From an uncultured Prevotellaceae bacterium (GTDB lineage Bacteria > Bacteroidota > Bacteroidia > Bacteroidales > Bacteroidaceae), in contig CABSGW010000120.1 in NCBI GenBank assembly GCA_902477365.1, positions 1-7,698 of the forward strand: a stretch of DNA of 7,698 bases, in the 5' to 3' direction. A program made the position numbers and the translations under genes. The notes beneath the pieces are model-generated. The model was not told the origin of the DNA. It did no database searches and saw only the letters and a program-made list of their open reading frames with translations. Positions 6,252 to 7,698 of the stretch are shown in pieces (position 1 is the stretch's first letter; the number at the start of each line of letters is the position of its first letter).

Positions 6252-7595
6252 GTGAAAACGTTTAAGATAGGTGGAGTTCATCCATCTGAAAACAAACTTT
6301 CCGCCACTTCTCCCATCCGCCGGGCCGGACTGCCCAAACAAGCTGTCTTTTCGCTTTATCAGCATATTGGCGCACCGGCCAAACCGGTCATAGCCAAAGG
6401 AGATGAAGTGAAAGTAGGCATGATGTTGGCCGAGGCAGACGGTTTCGTGTCGGTTCCCGTCCACTCCTCCGTGTCCGGAAAAGTGAGCAAGATAGATGCG
6501 ATTGTCGATGCCAGCGGCTACCGTCGTCCGGCCATCTTTGTAGACGTGGAAGGGGATGAATGGGTCGAGACGATCGATCGGACCCCCGATTTGGTGACAT
6601 TGGCCCAAAGGCCGGAGTTGACGGCCGAAGACATCGTGAACAAGGTGAAAGAGGCCGGTATTGTCGGTATGGGCGGTGCCACATTCCCCTGCCATGTGAA
6701 ACTGACTCCCCCCAAAGGGACAAAAGCCGAATGCGTTATCATCAACGCCGTGGAGTGCGAGCCTTACTTGACAGCAGACCATCGGTTGCTGTTGGAAAAG
6801 CCGGACGAAATCCTGGTGGGAGTGGATTTGATCATGAAGGCGGTAGGTGTGGACAAAGGTTATATCGGCATCGAGAACAACAAACCGGACGCTATCGCCC
6901 TTCTGACGGAGAAAGCGAAAGCTTATTCGCATATTGAGATCGTGCCTTTGCAAGTGAAATACCCTCAGGGAGGAGAAAAGCAGTTGATTGCCGCTGTTAC
7001 CGGACGTGAAGTCCCGGCACCGCCAGCATTGCCCATTAACGTAGGAGCAGTGGTGCAAAATGTAGGTACGGTTTTTGCCATCTACGAGGCGGTGATGAAG
7101 AACAAGCCTTTGTTTGAACGTGTCATCACCGTGACCGGCAAGGAAGTGCAAAACCCCTCCAACCTGTTGGCCCGTATCGGTACGCCGATGAACCAACTCA
7201 TCGAGGAATGCGGTGGCTTGCCGGAAAATACAGGAAAAGTAATCGGCGGTGGCCCGATGATGGGAAAGGCGCTGATGAACCTCGACGTTCCGGTATGCAA
7301 AGGTTCTTCCGGTCTTTTGCTCATGAGTGAAAGGGAATCCCGCCGTGCGGAACCGCAGCCCTGCATCCGTTGCGCCAAATGCGTCAGTGCCTGTCCAATG
7401 GGGCTCGAGCCCTATTTGTTGGCTACGGCTTCCGCGTTGCGTAACTGGGAGTTGGCGGAAGAGAACGACATCACGTCATGCATCGAATGCGGGTCGTGCC
7501 AGTTTACTTGTCCTTCCACACGCCCGATGTTGGATAATATCCGTATGGGTAAGACTACTGTAATGGCCCTCATCCGGGCTCGTAATGCAAAATAA
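6252..7595 (+). CDS. rnfC: Rnf electron transport complex subunit C (NADH/FMN and 2[4Fe-4S])
   Basis: RnfC is the peripheral cytoplasmic subunit that exchanges electrons with NAD(H), related to NuoF and NqrF-side modules. The protein has 447 residues. The start is GTG at 6252, giving MKTFKIGGVHP, the usual RnfC beginning; no in-frame ATG lies between it and the rnfB stop. The N-terminal barrel-sandwich region is about 1-105. The NuoF-like nucleotide/FMN region shows GIVGMGGATFP (136-146), NAVECEPYLTADHR (165-178) and YPQGGEKQL (237-245). A SLBB-like part (VITVTGKEV, 291-299) follows. The C-terminus has two [4Fe-4S] motifs, Cys 371/374/377/381 and 410/413/416/420. It ends soon after and lacks the long repetitive tail of E. 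coli RsxC. rnfD begins 12 bp later. Confidence 0.96.
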   Translation: MKTFKIGGVHPSENKLSATSPIRRAGLPKQAVFSLYQHIGAPAKPVIAKGDEVKVGMMLAEADGFVSVPVHSSVSGKVSKIDAIVDASGYRRPAIFVDVEGDEWVETIDRTPDLVTLAQRPELTAEDIVNKVKEAGIVGMGGATFPCHVKLTPPKGTKAECVIINAVECEPYLTADHRLLLEKPDEILVGVDLIMKAVGVDKGYIGIENNKPDAIALLTEKAKAYSHIEIVPLQVKYPQGGEKQLIAAVTGREVPAPPALPINVGAVVQNVGTVFAIYEAVMKNKPLFERVITVTGKEVQNPSNLLARIGTPMNQLIEECGGLPENTGKVIGGGPMMGKALMNLDVPVCKGSSGLLLMSERESRRAEPQPCIRCAKCVSACPMGLEPYLLATASALRNWELAEENDITSCIECGSCQFTCPSTRPMLDNIRMGKTTVMALIRARNAK

Positions 7596-7607
7596 AAGAG
7601 AAAGATT

Positions 7608-7698
7608 ATGGCAAAGAAATTAATTGTATCGCTGTCGCCCCATGTGCATGGACGGGATAGTGTACAAAGAAATATGTATGGAGTGTGTATCGCACTCA
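7608..7698 (+). CDS. rnfD: Rnf electron transport complex subunit D, N-terminal fragment (cut by window end)
   Basis: Only 30 codons are present, from the ATG at 7608, preceded by an A/G-rich leader (AAAAGAGAAAGATT). The residues include the RnfD opening signature LIVSLSPHVHGRDSVQRNMY, where SPH-x-H and a downstream Met-Tyr precede the first membrane helix. RnfD is an integral membrane subunit that carries covalently bound FMN and takes part in ion movement. The position 12 bp after rnfC fits the usual order B-C-D (then G, E, A) and supports the call. The window ends before any helix or the flavin-attachment site, so completeness cannot be judged. Confidence 0.9.
   Translation, partial: MAKKLIVSLSPHVHGRDSVQRNMYGVCIAL

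Noticed and set aside
6237..7196. A 319-codon open frame on the minus strand across most of rnfC
   Set aside because: It lies fully opposite a well-supported rnfC. Its translation is rich in His, Arg, Gln and Phe with no domain-like pattern, and no promoter or leader was noticed. Codon bias of the sense gene explains it.

Overview
The window looks like a piece of a Bacteroidales chromosome (Bacteroides, Parabacteroides or a relative; the genus cannot be fixed from this sequence). The evidence is a SusC/SusD outer-membrane pair, the absence of Shine-Dalgarno sequences with A-rich leaders instead, TAnnTTTG promoter boxes of the Bacteroidetes type, and an rnf operon that starts with an RseC-family gene and a long multi-cluster RnfB. 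All recognised genes are on the + strand.

Layout: bases 1-68 hold the last codons of an upstream gene that ends in a Cys zinc ribbon. A strong intrinsic terminator follows at 94-120. The gene-free, AT-rich leader up to 291 contains two matches to the Bacteroidetes -7 box. A susC-like gene (292-3066) and a susD-like gene (3078-4712) follow, 11 bp apart. They encode a TonB-dependent outer-membrane transporter and its surface lipoprotein. This SusC lacks the carboxypeptidase-like domain that most family members carry before the plug. No glycosidase, protease, sulfatase, sensor or anti-sigma gene is in view, so the cargo cannot be named.

After a 122-bp AT-rich gap with a clear TAnnTTTG box comes a tight operon: rseC-like (4835-5254), rnfB (5263-6219), rnfC (6252-7595, GTG start) and the first 30 codons of rnfD (7608 to the window end). 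These encode the front end of the Rnf complex, a membrane ferredoxin:NAD+ oxidoreductase that couples electron transfer to export of Na+ or H+. RnfB carries the iron-sulfur chain, RnfC the NADH/FMN module with two [4Fe-4S] clusters, and RnfD is a flavin-bearing membrane subunit. The RseC-like protein is a small two-helix membrane protein with a Cys cluster, thought to act with Rnf/Rsx.

The two halves look like independent transcription units: different function, different base composition, and a separate promoter for the second. The only link I can suggest is general: TonB-dependent uptake through SusCD draws on the proton gradient that respiratory complexes such as Rnf help maintain. I see no mobile element, tRNA, rRNA or CRISPR array, and no clearly novel system. 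The points most worth a second look are the trimmed N-terminus of SusC, the non-standard cluster motif and duplicated ferredoxin modules of RnfB, and the short palindrome next to the rnf promoter.
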